A stretch of 10,441 nucleotides of DNA from DATFLK01 sp035267815 (GCA_035267815.1 DATFLK010000021.1:1-10441); one strand, 5' to 3'; counted from the stretch's first letter, positions 1 through 7,721 are shown. Numbers and translations are program-made. Notes: generated from the sequence alone by a model not told the origin.

Positions 1-1011
1 GTATATGGCGCGGTTGACGAGTGTGATCACGTGCGGTACCTGATACTTCTTGGCGATCAGGCTGGCGAGGATATTGGTCTCGTCATCATTGGTCAGCGCC
101 AGGAAGTTATCCATCTTGGAGACGTTCTCCTCCTCCAGCAGATCGCGATCGAGTGCATCGCCGCGAATCACGATGCTGGCGTGAAGATGGTCGGCCAGCC
201 ACTGTGCCCGTTCGTGGTCATACTCGACCAGCTTGAGCGGGATGCCGAGCTGCTCCAGCTCCTGCGCTACAATAAAGCCGATATGCCCGCCGCCGACCAG
301 CATCACATGCCGCTGCCGTCGATCCTCCCGCTTCAGGGCGATCACGTTCATGAAAGCATCGACCTGATCGTGCGACATGGCGACATAGATGCTGTCGCCG
401 GCCAGCAGCACCGTCTCCTTGTCCGGTACCCTCCACTGCTGGTTGTGTTCATGCGCCACGACATAAAGGTTCATGTTGCCCATGGCCTCCTTCATGTCGC
501 TCAGGGCCAGGCCTGCCAGAATATTCTTGGGCGGAATCCTCAGGCCGATCAACTGGATACGACCGTCGGCGAACTCCTGCGCATCGACGGCCGAGGAGAC
601 CTGGAAGCGCTTGACGATCGCCCTGGCAGCCTCCCGCTCCGGAGAGATCATCCAGTCGATGGGAAGGTCGTCCCGTCCGCATAGCTCGGTGTTGTTAACA
701 TACTCCGACTCGCGCACCCGGGCCATCTTGGCCGGCACCTTGAACAGTGAGTGGGCCACCTGGCATGCCATCATGTTGACCTCGTCGTTGGTGGTCGCCG
801 CGATCAGCAGATCGGCATTCTCGGCGCCGGCCTGCTGCAATACGCTGGGCAGCGAGGCGTGGCCGATCACCGTCCTGACATCCATGCTGTCGGCCACGCG
901 CTGCAACAGCTGGGCGTCGTGATCCACGACCACAACGTTGCTGCCTTCGCTGGCCAGGCGCTGCGCGATATAGAACCCGACCTCTCCGGCACCGAGCACA
1001 AGAATATTCAT
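1..1011 (-). CDS. trkA: Trk potassium uptake regulator TrkA, N-terminal 337 residues (runs off the left edge)
   Basis: TrkA is the cytoplasmic NAD(H)-binding RCK subunit that gates the TrkH/TrkG potassium channel. The visible 337 codons start MNILVLGAGEVG: the Rossmann glycine motif is at residues 7-12 and the ribose-binding Asp is at about 30 (VVVVDHD). A second Rossmann fold with GGGHIG starts near residue 235, giving the RCK_N - RCK_C - RCK_N order typical of proteobacterial TrkA. The family is usually about 455-460 residues, so roughly 120, including the last RCK_C domain, lie outside the window. The ATG (1011-1009) overlaps the ntrX stop as ATGA, which fixes the start and implies coupled translation. 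The frame is open to position 1 and still reads as TrkA (LVNRAIY). Identification is firm. Confidence 0.95.
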   Translation of the reverse strand, partial: MNILVLGAGEVGFYIAQRLASEGSNVVVVDHDAQLLQRVADSMDVRTVIGHASLPSVLQQAGAENADLLIAATTNDEVNMMACQVAHSLFKVPAKMARVRESEYVNNTELCGRDDLPIDWMISPEREAARAIVKRFQVSSAVDAQEFADGRIQLIGLRIPPKNILAGLALSDMKEAMGNMNLYVVAHEHNQQWRVPDKETVLLAGDSIYVAMSHDQVDAFMNVIALKREDRRQRHVMLVGGGHIGFIVAQELEQLGIPLKLVEYDHERAQWLADHLHASIVIRGDALDRDLLEEENVSKMDNFLALTNDDETNILASLIAKKYQVPHVITLVNRAIY

Positions 1012-2384
1012 GCCTGTCTCTCCTTGTAGCGCGCCAGATCGAAACTCTTGACCTTGCGGTGGAGTTGACTGCGCTCCATGCCGATCGCCTCGGCCGTACG
1101 GCTGATATTCCAGTCATGCTTGTTCAGATGGAACAGCAGGTAGCTGCGTTCGAACGCCTCGCGGGCGGCATGGAAGTGGTGGGTGAAATCCTCTCCGCCA
1201 CCGCCCTGCACCGAGGACTGCTGATCCAGCGGAAGCATATCCTCGACACCGATCGTGCAGCCCTCCCGAAGGATATGACAGCGCTCCACATAGTTTCTGA
1301 GCTCGCGCACGTTACCGGCCCACGGATAAGCCTGCATCCGGGCCAGCGCCTCGGCCGTAAAATACACCGGCTCGCCGCCCAGCATCTCCGCCTGCTCCGC
1401 CGCCAGCGCCTCGGCCAGCAGCGGGATATCCTCCGGACGCTCGCGCAGTGGCGGCATACGGATGCTGACCACGTTCAGCCGGTAATAGAAATCCTCCCGC
1501 AGCTGTCCCTCCCGCAGCTCCTCTTCGAGATCATAACTGCTGGCGGCGATCAGACGGACATCAACCGGAATCGAATTCGGATTGCCCAGGCGCTGAAACG
1601 AGCGTTCATGCAAGACCCGAAGCACCTTGGCCTGAGCGCTCTGGCTCAGGTCCAGCAACTCATCGAAATAGAGGCTGCCACCATGCGCCGCCTCGAAACG
1701 GCCGCGCTGCATGTGCAGCGCACCGGGGAAGGCACCCTTCTCGTGGCCGAAGAGCTCGGAATCCATCCTGTTATCGGGGGTACTGGCCGTGTTCACATGC
1801 ACGAACGGCCCGTCGACTCGCCGGGAGTAACGGTGCAGCAGGCGTGCCGCCACCGCCTTCCCCGTGCCGTGCTCGCCGAGAATCAGTACCGGGGCATCCG
1901 ATGTCGCCACCTGCTTGATCAGGCGCTGCACCTCGCGTACCGCCTCGCTGTCGCCCACCAGCTCCCGGCGCGTCTGCTGGTCCAGGTTCTCCTTCAGCTC
2001 GCTGTTCTCGCGCGTCAGCTGGCGCCGGTCCAGGGCATTGCGCATGAGGATCAGCAGCCGATCGGAGGAGAGCGGTTTCTCGACGAAATCGAACGCCCCC
2101 TGCCGGGTCGCACGAACCGCCGTGTCGATGGTGGCATGGCCGGACATCATCACGACCGGCAGATCGGCATCCATCTGCTTCAGTCGCGAAAGCGTCTCCA
2201 GCCCGTCGATGCCGGGCATCCAGATATCGAGCAGCACGCAATCCACCGGCTGTTTACGGAAGCGCGCCACCGCCTCCTCCCCGGAGGCCGCGCACGCCAC
2301 GGTATACCCCTCATCCTCGAACAGCCCGCTGAGGGATTCCCGGATGGCCTGCTCGTCATCCACGATCATGATACTTGCAGTCAT
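1008..2384 (-). CDS. ntrX: NtrX-type sigma-54-family response regulator with altered GAFTGA loop
   Basis: This 458-residue NtrC-family regulator is the likely partner of NtrY. The N-terminal receiver domain (about 4-120) has acidic residues D9-D10, phospho-acceptor D53 (LLDIWMP) and K103. The AAA+ domain (about 142-370) has Walker A GEHGTGK at 170-176, Walker B SLYFDE at 237-242, arginine-finger residues near R296/R302 and sensor II WAGNVREL at 355-362. A Fis-type helix-turn-helix sits at about 415-450. The sigma-54 contact loop reads GAFPGA (217-222) where the family has GAFTGA; the codon at 1725-1727 is CCC. Walker A also departs from the usual GESGTGKE. ATP binding therefore looks intact, while classical sigma-54 activation is doubtful (inference). 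The start overlaps the ntrY stop as ATGA. NtrYX systems have been linked to nitrogen, redox and envelope control; the signal here is unknown. Confidence 0.92.
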   Translation of the reverse strand: MTASIMIVDDEQAIRESLSGLFEDEGYTVACAASGEEAVARFRKQPVDCVLLDIWMPGIDGLETLSRLKQMDADLPVVMMSGHATIDTAVRATRQGAFDFVEKPLSSDRLLILMRNALDRRQLTRENSELKENLDQQTRRELVGDSEAVREVQRLIKQVATSDAPVLILGEHGTGKAVAARLLHRYSRRVDGPFVHVNTASTPDNRMDSELFGHEKGAFPGALHMQRGRFEAAHGGSLYFDELLDLSQSAQAKVLRVLHERSFQRLGNPNSIPVDVRLIAASSYDLEEELREGQLREDFYYRLNVVSIRMPPLRERPEDIPLLAEALAAEQAEMLGGEPVYFTAEALARMQAYPWAGNVRELRNYVERCHILREGCTIGVEDMLPLDQQSSVQGGGGEDFTHHFHAAREAFERSYLLFHLNKHDWNISRTAEAIGMERSQLHRKVKSFDLARYKERQA

Positions 2385-4546
2385 GACATCTCCATGTTAC
2401 CGCCCTGCAGGGGCAGCCTTAAGCAAAAATGCGTCGGATGGGCATATGACAGTGCCAGAAGTTCCCCCTCGTGCTCTTCGGCAATACGCCTGGCGATCGC
2501 CAGCCCCAGACCCGAACCCTCCGGCTTGGTCGAAAAATATGCCTCGAAGAGATGCTCGCGGCTGGACTCGGGAATCCCCTCCCCCTCGTCAAGCACGTGA
2601 AACTCTACCGCATCCTCGACCTGACCGACATACAACTCAACAGGCGCATAGTCGCCAGCCGTCGCGGCCAGCGCATTATCGAGAAGATTGATCAACACCT
2701 GCCGCACCTGATCCGCATCACACATGCAGGTCGGCCCGGTGTCGGGCACCGCCACCCGGACACGGTCATAGGAGAGATAGAGATCCCGCATTTCGTGCAG
2801 GATGTCACGCACATCCTCTTCCTTCAGGCGCGGTTTCGGCAGTCGGGCAAGCATCGAGAAGTCGCCGATCAGGCGCTGCAGTCGTTCAACCTGCCCGATG
2901 ATGGTGCTGGTGCAGGTGTCGAATACGGCCCCGTCATCCACCTTGGCACCGAAACGGCGCTGCAGCCGCTCGGTGGCCAGCTTGATCGGTGTCAACGGAT
3001 TCTTGATCTCGTGGGCCAGCCGGCGCGCCACCTCGGCCCAGGCACGGTGCCGTTGCGCCTCGGCCAGACTGCTGACGTCGTCGAACACGATCAGATAGCC
3101 CGAGATATCGGCAGCGCCGGCTGTCCCCAGCCGGGCGCCGCGCACCAGGATATGCAGATGCTGCTTACCAACCGTGATATCGAGCTCGCGTTGCAGATGA
3201 TCCTGATCCTGGTAACAGAGTTCTTCGAAGAAGCCACCGATGGCATGCAGCCGACCGCTGCACAGCGAGGTCAGGTCGCGTCCCACCATCCAGCCGGAGG
3301 GCAGGGCAAGCAGCTCCCGCAGCGATTCGTTCAACAGGCGGATATAGGCATCGGCATCGACCAGCAGCACGCCGGTCTGCAGGTTAGCCAGCAGCGTCTC
3401 CAAAATCTGGCGCCGGTGACGGTTGCTATCCAGCGCCTCTGTCAGGTCGCGTTGCGTCTGCTGAAGCGCCTGCACATTCTCACGTAACCGAAAGGCCATG
3501 CGATTGAAGGAGCGCACCAGCGAGCCCAGCTCATCCCTCGGTGCCTCCTTGATCGTGACATCGAGATCGCCCTCCGTGACCCGCCGAAGCGCCTCCGCCA
3601 GACCGCCGATCGGTGCCGTTAGCCGGCGGGCGAAGATCAGCGCCACCCAACCGGCCACCATCACGACCAGCAGGGTTACGATCAGCATGGTATTGGTAAA
3701 GAGGGCACGGATCGCCTGACGGTTGCGCTCCAGTTCGCGGTACTTCTTGTAGTCAGATTCGACCGCGCGCGCGTTCTGCACCGCGCCGGTCGGCAGCCTG
3801 ATCTCGGCCCGCAACAATCCGACGACCCCCTGGTTACTGCGCAGCGGCGCGTAGCCGACGGCCACCTCCCGCCCCTGATCCGACTGCAGCTCGGTCACGA
3901 CACGTCCGAGTGTCACGGCAAGCTTGGCGTTCTCGCCCAGCGGCGCTGCCTCCAAGTCGCTCAGTCCATTGGCCTGTACACCGGCCAGCAGCCGCTCGTT
4001 AACATCGAACACCTGCAGGCGCTGCCACCCCTCCACGGAGAGGATATCTGCCAGCCGGGAAGTGAGCGTATTATAATCGATCGGTTTCTGAAGCAGGACC
4101 TCCAGCAGAGCGCTGTCGTCCATATAGGGCAACATGCCCTGCTTCAGATCCGTCTCGACACGGGCGTAGAAATCACGGGCCAAGTTGAGCGTACGGTCAA
4201 GAAGGGTATCGACGCGTACATCGAACCAGACATCCAGCCCGCGGTCGACCATCTGGCTGGCGGTAAACTGTAGGATAATGGCCGGCACCAGCAGCATCCC
4301 CACTAGCCCCATCACCAGCTTGGCCCGCAGACGCGAACCCGGTCTGCGCTCCTGCCGCTCGCGCAACAGCCGGACACCGTAGCGCATGCTCATGGCCGAA
4401 AGCGTCAGAAGCAGGGTGATGTTGAGCCATACCACCATGCTGACATCGCCGCTGGTGGCGGTGGAAGGCCACAGCGCGACGGCCACGACCAGCATCCCGA
4501 TGGATATGACAATGGGGAGAAAGCGCATCACGCCTAGGTCGTTCAT
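2381..4546 (-). CDS. ntrY: NtrY-type membrane sensor histidine kinase
   Basis: The protein has 721 residues. Hydrophobic segments at about 9-27, 38-55 and 76-94 are followed by a probable periplasmic sensing region (about 95-283) and a fourth segment at 284-305. Then come HAMP (about 306-358), a coiled linker, a PAS-like domain (about 378-490) and the kinase core. The H box is AHEIKNPLTP with phospho-acceptor His512. The N box is INLLDNA (619-625), G1 is DEGEGIP (653-659) and G2 is GSGLGL (677-682), so all catalytic motifs are present. Domain order and length match NtrY. It should autophosphorylate and pass phosphate to D53 of the adjacent NtrX. It overlaps the genes on both sides by 4 bases. 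A shadow frame on the other strand is long but lacks protein-like features. Confidence 0.94.
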   Translation of the reverse strand: MNDLGVMRFLPIVISIGMLVVAVALWPSTATSGDVSMVVWLNITLLLTLSAMSMRYGVRLLRERQERRPGSRLRAKLVMGLVGMLLVPAIILQFTASQMVDRGLDVWFDVRVDTLLDRTLNLARDFYARVETDLKQGMLPYMDDSALLEVLLQKPIDYNTLTSRLADILSVEGWQRLQVFDVNERLLAGVQANGLSDLEAAPLGENAKLAVTLGRVVTELQSDQGREVAVGYAPLRSNQGVVGLLRAEIRLPTGAVQNARAVESDYKKYRELERNRQAIRALFTNTMLIVTLLVVMVAGWVALIFARRLTAPIGGLAEALRRVTEGDLDVTIKEAPRDELGSLVRSFNRMAFRLRENVQALQQTQRDLTEALDSNRHRRQILETLLANLQTGVLLVDADAYIRLLNESLRELLALPSGWMVGRDLTSLCSGRLHAIGGFFEELCYQDQDHLQRELDITVGKQHLHILVRGARLGTAGAADISGYLIVFDDVSSLAEAQRHRAWAEVARRLAHEIKNPLTPIKLATERLQRRFGAKVDDGAVFDTCTSTIIGQVERLQRLIGDFSMLARLPKPRLKEEDVRDILHEMRDLYLSYDRVRVAVPDTGPTCMCDADQVRQVLINLLDNALAATAGDYAPVELYVGQVEDAVEFHVLDEGEGIPESSREHLFEAYFSTKPEGSGLGLAIARRIAEEHEGELLALSYAHPTHFCLRLPLQGGNMEMS

Positions 4547-5097
4547 GGCAGAGTGAAATTCAGCGCCTTTTCAACCGTGTTATAACCCCACAAACGGGAA
4601 AACCAGCCACCGCGATCTTCGCCTTCGTGCTCCTCCAGCGACACCACCATGCGGTAGGGCCGGCCCGACTCCAGCAGGCTTCGGTCGATGACCGGAAAGC
4701 GCCTCAAGCGGGTCAGGAATGCCAGTGCCTTCTTCACGTCGAAGACGCGACGGGAGATACCGCTTGTCACATCGATCAGCCGCCAGCTCTGCGACACTAG
4801 GTCGGGCACCACGCGTCGCTCGACTCGGACGGTCGCCACGTTCTGGTTTAGCCAGTAGCGGCGTACCGCTTCGATACTGATCTCCCAGACGAAGGTCACC
4901 TCCGTCCCCTCGTGCAGGACACGGGCGATGTGCTTGGCATCGTTGGGAAGTGTGGTGTTACAGAAGACGAGATTACTGTCGGCCTCCATCTCCAGATCGA
5001 CGGATGGCTTGGCATAGGCCGGCGTCAACACCAACACGCACACCAGCCACAGCCCCAGGGCCGCGGCGGAAGCGCGTATCAGTAGTTGCTTGACCAT
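4543..5097 (-). CDS. DUF4390 family exported protein, first gene of the ntrYX-trkA operon
   Basis: This 184-residue protein resembles the DUF4390 family, a set of uncharacterised proteins commonly encoded just upstream of ntrY in gammaproteobacteria. I chose the ATG at 5097-5095 because it begins a clean Sec signal: MVKQLLIR, a hydrophobic core to about residue 25, and a likely cut after AYA (29). The mature part (VDLEMEAD..., a region with VWEISIEAVRRYW, a conserved-looking LTRLRRFPVID stretch) would be periplasmic. An in-frame ATG at 5127 and a GTG at 5181 give longer forms that bury the signal behind an arginine-rich stretch. Ribosome binding sites do not separate the choices. The stop overlaps ntrY as ATGA. 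An accessory role in NtrY sensing is a guess from gene order. Confidence 0.82.
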   Translation of the reverse strand: MVKQLLIRASAAALGLWLVCVLVLTPAYAKPSVDLEMEADSNLVFCNTTLPNDAKHIARVLHEGTEVTFVWEISIEAVRRYWLNQNVATVRVERRVVPDLVSQSWRLIDVTSGISRRVFDVKKALAFLTRLRRFPVIDRSLLESGRPYRMVVSLEEHEGEDRGGWFSRLWGYNTVEKALNFTLP

Positions 5098-5138
5098 AGC
5101 CGGGCAGTGTAACAGCGCCACTCGCATTGTTCGACGGC

Positions 5139-5169
5139 AAAAACCCCGGCCAGACCGGCCTCGCGGGGG
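5139..5169 (-). terminator. GC-rich hairpin plus T run: possible attenuator in the DUF4390 operon leader
   Basis: On the minus strand, CCCC and GGCC pair with GGCCGGGG around a small loop, with a 4-base bulge (GCGA) in the left arm, followed directly by TTTTT (plus-strand A run 5139-5143). That is the layout of an intrinsic terminator. No minus-strand gene lies upstream of it in this window, so if it works it would act within the 5' leader of the operon starting at 5097. The bulge weakens the case. Confidence 0.35.
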
Positions 5170-5205
5170 CCTCCATGGCACCTGATTTGCTTATTGGTAG
5201 GCACC

Positions 5206-5976
5206 ATGCATTGGATCAACGCCTATCGACACCTTCCCGGTGCGGACGCGATAAATCCGGTCGACCGAAGCGGAAACCGCCCGACACAACGACCGGAAAC
5301 AGCCTTCGCGGACATCCTGGCCAGCCGCATCAATGAGGCCTCCGTGATGTCGGGCAACCCCCTCTCTCCGGCCACCGTCAAACTTCTGGCAATGATCCTG
5401 ACACGCCATCTGGACCACCTGCCCGCCACCGGCATACCGCAGGCCGGTAACGGCCGTATTACGGCCCGACCGCCGTCACCGACCGAAACGACCATCAGAC
5501 CGCGGTCTCCCGAGGCGGCTGTCGAGCCGCCACCGGCCTCCGAGAGCGCAGCGGCGACGCAGCCGGAAGATCCGTCACCCTCCAGAACGGACTTCTCCGG
5601 GCTGATCCACAAGGCGGCAGAGCGCTACCATCTCGATCCCGCCCTGATCTCATCGATCATTGAAACGGAGAGCAACTTCGATCCGAAGGCCGTCTCGGAT
5701 GCAGGGGCACAGGGCCTGATGCAGCTGATGCCGCAGACCGCGCACGAATTGAAGGTGACCGATCCGTTCGATCCGGCCCAGAATATCGACGGCGGCAGCC
5801 GTTACCTGTCACACCTAATGAAGCGCTATCACGGCGATGCGAAACTGGCGCTGGCGGCCTACAACTGGGGCATGGGAAACCTTGAGAAACAGCCCGAGAG
5901 GATGCCGGCGGAGACCAAGCACTATATCGCCGATGTCATGGCACGCTGGGACCGGAACAGGAGCACCACCGCATAG
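5206..5976 (+). CDS. Lytic transglycosylase (SLT domain) with long proline-rich N-terminus and no Sec signal
   Basis: The protein has 256 residues from the ATG at 5206, which is preceded by GGTAGG. A TTG at 5194 would add four residues. The C-terminal third (about 130-250) is a goose-lysozyme-like SLT domain: ALISSIIETESNFDP with catalytic Glu155, then GAQGLMQLMP, NIDGGSRYL and LALAAYNWGMGN, all standard family-1 motifs. It should cleave the MurNAc-GlcNAc bond of peptidoglycan to give 1,6-anhydroMurNAc ends. The N-terminal 125 residues are low-complexity, rich in Pro/Thr/Glu, with a short helical stretch (FADILASRINEA). No signal peptide or membrane segment is visible, and upstream codons in frame offer no ATG or GTG back to the stop at 5110. 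Export could be by a dedicated secretion or flagellar route, but no such genes are in the window. It is divergent from the DUF4390 operon. Confidence 0.88.
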   Translation: MHWINAYRHLPGADAINPVDRSGNRPTQRPETAFADILASRINEASVMSGNPLSPATVKLLAMILTRHLDHLPATGIPQAGNGRITARPPSPTETTIRPRSPEAAVEPPPASESAAATQPEDPSPSRTDFSGLIHKAAERYHLDPALISSIIETESNFDPKAVSDAGAQGLMQLMPQTAHELKVTDPFDPAQNIDGGSRYLSHLMKRYHGDAKLALAAYNWGMGNLEKQPERMPAETKHYIADVMARWDRNRSTTA

Positions 5977-5991
5977 GAACCGCTTAGGGGC

Positions 5992-6705
5992 TCAATCCGT
6001 CGAGGCGACGATATGGTAGACATCGGTGACCGTCGATTTACCCTTGAAGGTGACGCTTCTGAAAAAGCGGCAGTGCTCCTCGACCAACGACCGCGGTACC
6101 ATCCGCAACCCATCCTCCGTGATCAGCGCCTGAAACGGCGAGGCCATCCCGCACAGCCTGGCGGCGGTATTGACGACGTCGCCGATCACGGTGAACTCCT
6201 TGCGCTCCGCCGTACCAAGCAACCCGAGCAACACGCGTCCCTCGCTGATCCCGAAGCCGACCGGACAGTCCGGCATATCGACCTCTGGGCACCTCTCGGA
6301 GAGGCGATCGAGCATCTCCAACACACAGGTCACCGCCTTCTCGCCACGATCATCGCCGGAAAAACAGGCCAGCAGCCCGTCACCCAGAAACTTGTTGACG
6401 CTGCCACCATGGGCCAGCACCAACCGGGTCTGAACCGCCAGGCTGGCATTGATCGCCGCGTAGACATCGCGGGGCGCATATGTCTCGGAAAGGGCGGTAA
6501 AGCCGCGCATATCACTGAAGAGGACGGTCATGTCGACATCGAGGGCAAGATCGGGGGGGAAGTCATTCCCGTATTTCATCACCATATCGACGGTTTCGGG
6601 CGGCAGAAACGAGGTGATCGGCAGGTGCCCATCCGACCCGGGCGCCCACTGAAGAGAATCGCTCTTTTTCATCAACCAGACAGGGAACCGTTTTGCAAGT
6701 TCCAC
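5992..6705 (-). CDS. Class III adenylate cyclase, single soluble catalytic domain
   Basis: From the GTG at 6705 the protein has 237 residues, nearly all of it cyclase homology domain. Metal-binding Asp65 lies in VLFSDMRGFT and Asp109 in NKFLGDG. The adenine-selecting pair is Lys105 and Asp176 (VIGDVVNTAARL). Transition-state residues Asn179 and Arg183 are present. ATP to cyclic AMP is therefore the expected reaction. There is no membrane segment, HAMP or sensory domain; only about 35 residues precede the catalytic part. The start is uncertain. The strong GGGAGGA sits one base from the GTG, which is too close, while an in-frame ATG at 6672-6670 (226 residues) has no SD of its own but overlaps the end of a possible leader peptide. 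It is convergent with the transglycosylase, 15 bases apart. No cAMP receptor gene is in view. Confidence 0.9.
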   Translation of the reverse strand: MELAKRFPVWLMKKSDSLQWAPGSDGHLPITSFLPPETVDMVMKYGNDFPPDLALDVDMTVLFSDMRGFTALSETYAPRDVYAAINASLAVQTRLVLAHGGSVNKFLGDGLLACFSGDDRGEKAVTCVLEMLDRLSERCPEVDMPDCPVGFGISEGRVLLGLLGTAERKEFTVIGDVVNTAARLCGMASPFQALITEDGLRMVPRSLVEEHCRFFRSVTFKGKSTVTDVYHIVASTD

Positions 6706-6712
6706 TCCTCCC
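6672..6712 (-). promoter_or_regulatory. Cyclase ribosome binding region with possible 8-codon leader peptide
   Basis: The minus strand reads GGGAGG (6712-6707), then 8 bases, then a TTG (6698-6696) that opens eight codons (MQNGSLSG). Its TGA (6674-6672) overlaps, as TGATG, the in-frame cyclase ATG at 6672. The spacing from SD to TTG is ideal, while the spacing to the cyclase GTG at 6705 is only one base. Either the GTG is used despite poor spacing, or translation of the short leader is coupled to the ATG by reinitiation. Confidence 0.3.
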
Positions 6713-6815
6713 TACGGATGGCCGCCTCGCCTCATAAGCCATACCGTAACACCCACAAAAAACGACTTTACACCGCACCCTGACCGTTTCCAACGGGTAA
6801 TACGGCAGCCTGCCA

Positions 6816-6845
6816 TTGATTGCGCATATGGTCTGAGACTAGCAT
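6816..6845 (+). promoter_or_regulatory. Weak sigma-70-like promoter candidate for the EEP hydrolase
   Basis: TTGATT (6816-6821) and TAGCAT (6840-6845) are separated by 18 bases, each matching consensus at four of six positions. A start near 6852 would leave a leader of about 50 bases before the GTG at 6901. This is the only reasonable pair seen in the 195-base gap between the divergent cyclase and hydrolase genes. Confidence 0.28.
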
Positions 6846-6900
6846 CAGAGTGTGATCATCAACCGCCTGCATACCGGACACGCATGAGACTTCCGACACT

Positions 6901-7650
6901 GTGATACTGAAACTGCTGACCTACAACATGCAGGCGGGCATCGGAAGCCGCCGCTTCCGGCACGTTTTCACGCACGGCTTCCGCTATATCGTGCCGCACA
7001 GCCAAGCCAAGACGAACCTCGATGCCATTGCAGAGATGGTCGGCCAATTCGACTTGGTCGCCCTGCAGGAGGCGGACAGCGGCTCATTCCGAACCCGATA
7101 CGTCCACCAGACCGAGTATCTGGCACAGAAAGCCGATATCCCCTACTGGCACAGCCAAGTGACGAAGAACATCGGCGAGATCGCCCGGATGAGCCTCGGC
7201 CTGCTCTCCCGCCACCCACTCGAAAGCATCACCGAACACCGGCTTCCCGCCTCCAAACACGGCCGGGGCGCACTGGAGGCCATCGTTCGAGTCCAGGATC
7301 GAAAGATCGCCGTCTTCGCGACCCATCTATCTCTGCGAAAGGCGAGCCGGATGCGACAGATCCGTTTTCTAGCACAGAAGATCAACCATCACGAAAGCGC
7401 CATTCTGATGGGCGATCTCAACTGTACGCCGGATTCCGAGGAGTTCGCCCACCTGATCGCCCATACGAATCTGGCCAACCACCAACGGCAGCGCCATCCC
7501 GCCACTTTTCCCAGCTGGCGCCCACTGAAAGGACTCGACCATATTCTGGTTACACGCGATATCACCATCGAGGCCGTGGATACCCTACCGTTCCTCTGTT
7601 CGGACCACCTGCCGTTGCATGCGGCGGCCCGCCTGTCAAAAACCGACTGA
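6901..7650 (+). CDS. Endonuclease/exonuclease/phosphatase (EEP) superfamily hydrolase
   Basis: The protein has 249 residues and covers the whole EEP fold (DNase I/exonuclease III/inositol phosphatase clan). Catalytic landmarks appear in order: Asn9 in LLTYNMQ, Glu57 in VALQEAD, His142 in FATHLSL, Asp172 and Asn174 in MGDLNCTPDS, and the SDH triad end with Asp235-His236 in FLCSDHLPL. GLDHILVT (211-218) is also typical. These residues predict metal-dependent phosphodiester or phosphomonoester cleavage. The substrate cannot be told, since relatives range from nucleases to sphingomyelinase-like enzymes. There is no signal peptide, so it is probably cytoplasmic. The GTG at 6901 is the only start; in this frame a stop lies at 6853 with no other start between. 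No good SD is visible. A seven-codon ATG frame (6884-6904) ends across the GTG. Confidence 0.9.
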   Translation: MILKLLTYNMQAGIGSRRFRHVFTHGFRYIVPHSQAKTNLDAIAEMVGQFDLVALQEADSGSFRTRYVHQTEYLAQKADIPYWHSQVTKNIGEIARMSLGLLSRHPLESITEHRLPASKHGRGALEAIVRVQDRKIAVFATHLSLRKASRMRQIRFLAQKINHHESAILMGDLNCTPDSEEFAHLIAHTNLANHQRQRHPATFPSWRPLKGLDHILVTRDITIEAVDTLPFLCSDHLPLHAAARLSKTD

Positions 7651-7661
7651 CACCGGTTCTA

Positions 7662-7675
7662 AAAACGCAACTCTG
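7662..7675 (-). repeat. Partial third copy of the AAAACGCAA direct repeat
   Basis: The plus strand reads AAAACGCAA followed by CTCTG, matching the longer copies at 7880-7901 and 8276-8297 with a three-base gap. The bases just before it (TTCTAAAA) match those before the 8276 copy. It lies 11 bases after the hydrolase stop. On the minus strand TTGCGT is present, but no -10-like hexamer stands at the spacing seen in the other two copies. Confidence 0.4.
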
Positions 7676-7721
7676 TAAAGCCTGATGGCAGGATTAGCCA
7701 ATTGACGATGGCACCGCAATC

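Noticed and set aside
1059..2600. A 513-codon open frame on the plus strand opposite ntrX
   Set aside because: It mirrors a GC-rich gene with all motifs of NtrX, has no recognisable domain and spans the ntrX-ntrY junction; it is a shadow.
2471..3487. A 338-codon open frame on the plus strand opposite ntrY
   Set aside because: It lies wholly within ntrY, is rich in Gln/His/Arg as antisense frames of GC-rich genes are, and has no domain signature.
5992..6705. Guanylate rather than adenylate cyclase
   Set aside because: The purine-selecting pair is Lys105 and Asp176, the adenylate combination; guanylate cyclases usually have Glu and Cys/Ser there.
6013..6783. A 256-codon open frame on the plus strand opposite the adenylate cyclase
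   Set aside because: The minus strand carries every cyclase catalytic residue in the same place; the plus frame has no protein-like pattern.
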